Source: Pseudomonadales bacterium (GTDB lineage Bacteria > Pseudomonadota > Gammaproteobacteria > Pseudomonadales > JAHEIH01). From it: a stretch of DNA of 15,024 bases. The stretch spans positions 1-15,024 of the forward strand of contig JALRIU010000006.1 in NCBI GenBank assembly GCA_023255355.1, read 5' to 3'. Below are positions 13,888-15,024 of this stretch, piece by piece (the stretch's first letter is position 1; each line of letters opens with the position of its first letter). Both the position numbers and the translations under genes were made by a program. The notes under the pieces are model-generated. The model had not been told where the DNA came from. It saw only the letters and a program-made list of their open reading frames with translations, and did not search any database.

Positions 13888-14511
13888 TTATTCTGATTTG
13901 GACAGTAATTGCTGCAAAAGTGTACTATTTGCCTCGCATTGCTTAGTAATTTCTAGACGCTGGGCACGTAAAATTGCCAACAAATCTAGCAAGGCTTCAT
14001 CAAAATTATCATTAATCACTAAATAGTTTGCTTCGTGGTAGTGTGACATTTCACTGATAGCCTCTGCCATACGCTTACTAATAATATCTTCACCGTCTTG
14101 GCCCCTGCCCGTTAATCGTTCACGAAGCGCTGATACAGAGGGTGGTAAAATAAAAATACCTAGGGTGTCTGGCATGGCTCGACGCACCTGTGCAGCACCT
14201 TGCCAATCAATTTCTAAGATAACATCAATGCCTTGTTCTAGGGTTTCAACCACCCAGGCCTGTGATGTGCCGTAGAAATTGCCAAAAACCTCGGCGTGTT
14301 CAAGAAAATCACCCTGAGAAATTTTTTCAACAAATTCGTCTTTGGTGACAAAATTATAATTCACACCATCAACTTCGCCTGGACGCATTTGGCGAGTAGT
14401 ATGCGATACCGATACTTTAACCAGATTGTCAGTCTTAAGAAGTTGAGCCACAAGGCTAGTTTTTCCTGCGCCTGATGGAGCTGAAATGGTATAGAGGGTA
14501 CCTTTCTTCAT
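13888..14511 (-). CDS. gmk: Guanylate kinase
   Basis: Essential enzyme converting GMP (and dGMP) plus ATP to GDP and ADP, feeding GTP and (p)ppGpp pools. Its 207 residues match E. coli Gmk. The P-loop APSGAGKTS (11-19), the GMP-binding segment VSVSHTTRQMRPGEVDGVNY (about 33-52), EHAEVFGNFYGTS (about 71-83), EIDWQGAAQVR (about 99-109) and the lid/adenine region LTGRGQDGEDIISKRM (about 133-148) are all visible. It heads the gmk-rpoZ-spoT-ridA-recG unit. AAGG lies some 14 bases before the ATG, farther than usual. yicC, often upstream of gmk in gammaproteobacteria, is absent; a divergent unknown gene is there instead. Confidence 0.97.
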   Translation of the reverse strand: MKKGTLYTISAPSGAGKTSLVAQLLKTDNLVKVSVSHTTRQMRPGEVDGVNYNFVTKDEFVEKISQGDFLEHAEVFGNFYGTSQAWVVETLEQGIDVILEIDWQGAAQVRRAMPDTLGIFILPPSVSALRERLTGRGQDGEDIISKRMAEAISEMSHYHEANYLVINDNFDEALLDLLAILRAQRLEITKQCEANSTLLQQLLSKSE

Positions 14512-14543
14512 AGTTTTGAATAATTCCTTCTTACAAGATTTGT

Positions 14544-14570
14544 AGCATAGCAGTCTTTTTCTTTAGACAA
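14544..14570 (-). promoter_or_regulatory. Candidate gmk operon promoter
   Basis: On the - strand TGC-TATGCT forms an extended -10 (TATGCT at 14544-14549). TTGTCT (14565-14570) lies 15 bases upstream, shorter than ideal, or TTTTGT serves at 17. The -35 area includes TTTGTCTAA, which also occurs in the hupB leader palindrome. Confidence 0.35.
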
Positions 14571-14627
14571 AATAAGCGTGACAATATGTTCTTTGCAATC
14601 GGTTTCAAAAAATTCTGGCATTTGGCT

Positions 14628-14657
14628 TTTACCTGCGGTAGCCTTAACTCTGATAAT
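14628..14657 (+). promoter_or_regulatory. Candidate promoter of the unknown gene at 14699
   Basis: TTTACC (14628-14633), an 18-base spacer and GATAAT (14652-14657, five of six -10 matches) would start RNA near 14664, leaving a leader of about 35 bases. The -35 overlaps a small imperfect hairpin (GGCT ... AGCC, 14624-14643). Apart from this and the gmk promoter I see no other feature in the 187-base gap 14512-14698. Confidence 0.33.
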
Positions 14658-14698
14658 AATATCGAAGACCACTATTAGAAAAATAGGATTGTGACGGC

Positions 14699-14992
14699 AT
14701 GATAATGGATGTCGAGGGAGATATATGGATTTCGGGGTTCAATTCTCCTGAGGCGATTCAGCGTGTATCACCATACGGTGTAGATCTGTCTTCCATTACT
14801 TCATCTGTTGGTACTTTGATTCAAATCCGCTATGGCGTATCTGATATGAAAGATATTTATCTTGTAATTTCTCCCAAAGTAGGAGGCGATAGTTTAAAAG
14901 ATGGGAAGATGCCATGCTGTGGTTCTTTGCTCTACAAAGGGCGTTCAAATATCGCAGGAATAGTGGGGCCCTGTGCTTTTTTTACATTCTGA
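14699..14992 (+). CDS. Hypothetical protein, family not recognised
   Basis: A 97-residue frame with no signal peptide or clear membrane span. It mixes short beta-prone stretches (GDIWISGF, TLIQIRYGV, IYLVISPKV) with glycines and serines, and has three cysteines near the end (CC in KMPCCGSLLYKG, and GPCAFF), ending in FFTF. AGGA lies 10 bases before the ATG, and ATG 14705 is an alternative start. Support for a real gene: a plausible promoter, an amino-acid pattern like a folded protein, and a stop codon that abuts the strong ribosome site of the next frame, as in an operon. I cannot assign a function. Confidence 0.55.
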   Translation: MIMDVEGDIWISGFNSPEAIQRVSPYGVDLSSITSSVGTLIQIRYGVSDMKDIYLVISPKVGGDSLKDGKMPCCGSLLYKGRSNIAGIVGPCAFFTF

Positions 14993-15004
14993 AAGGAGAG
15001 TATG

Positions 15005-15024
15005 ATGTCTAAAGATAACCGCCT
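15005..15024 (+). CDS. Start of an unknown gene (3' partial)
   Basis: A strong AAGGAG (14993-14998) overlaps the stop codon of the preceding gene and is followed 6 bases later by ATG, giving MSKDNR before the window ends. An ATG at 15002 in the same frame is only 3 bases from the ribosome site and less likely. Too little is visible to name it; the spacing suggests co-transcription with the gene at 14699. Confidence 0.5.

Noticed and set aside
1..15024. CRISPR array, tRNA, rRNA, IS element or prophage
   Set aside because: No regularly spaced repeats, cloverleaf-like segment, transposase or phage gene was seen on either strand.

Overview
The window looks like chromosomal DNA of a mid-GC, probably marine or aquatic gammaproteobacterium. 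The evidence is the block gmk-rpoZ-spoT-ridA-recG with hupB and ubiA close by, which resembles the neighbourhood in Pseudomonas and related lineages more than E. coli, where trmH sits between spoT and recG. Protein matches (YciA, YaaA, UbiA, HU, RecG, SpoT, omega, Gmk) all have gammaproteobacterial character. There is no sign of phage, IS element, CRISPR array, rRNA or tRNA. No gene-free stretch exceeds about 190 bases.

Layout. (1) 1-3340: a TRAP transporter for a small organic acid. The periplasmic binding protein (dctP, 5' end cut by the window) is on +. The membrane subunits dctQ and dctM are on -, followed by a YciA-type acyl-CoA thioesterase that converges on dctP. (2) 3414-6440, + strand: a tight run of a cysteine-rich lipoprotein, a DUF4265-like protein, the peroxide-stress protein YaaA, a two-domain response regulator and a DUF938 methyltransferase. 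(3) 6424-8411, - strand: ubiA (ubiquinone synthesis) overlapping a FemAB/GNAT-like COG3146 protein, whose 3' end overlaps the methyltransferase gene. (4) 8573-8845: HU on +, with its terminator inside the end of recG. (5) 8842-14511, - strand: gmk-rpoZ-spoT-ridA-recG, linking GMP phosphorylation, RNA polymerase omega, (p)ppGpp turnover, enamine/imine detoxification and replication-fork repair. (6) 14512-15024: a divergent unknown small gene and the first codons of another gene, possibly the edge of an accessory segment.

Most proteins are well-known housekeeping types. The less ordinary signals are regulatory: a three-arm terminator/anti-terminator-like structure between rpoZ and spoT; a perfect Shine-Dalgarno separated from the response-regulator start by a 24-nt hairpin; divergent -10 elements built into one inverted repeat between dctQ and the lipoprotein gene, next to a 12-bp palindrome; and a hupB terminator written into recG codons. 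The response regulator's C-terminal domain (degenerate PilZ-like), the Cys-rich lipoprotein and the unknown gene at the right edge are the least characterised proteins. I found no clearly new multi-gene system.
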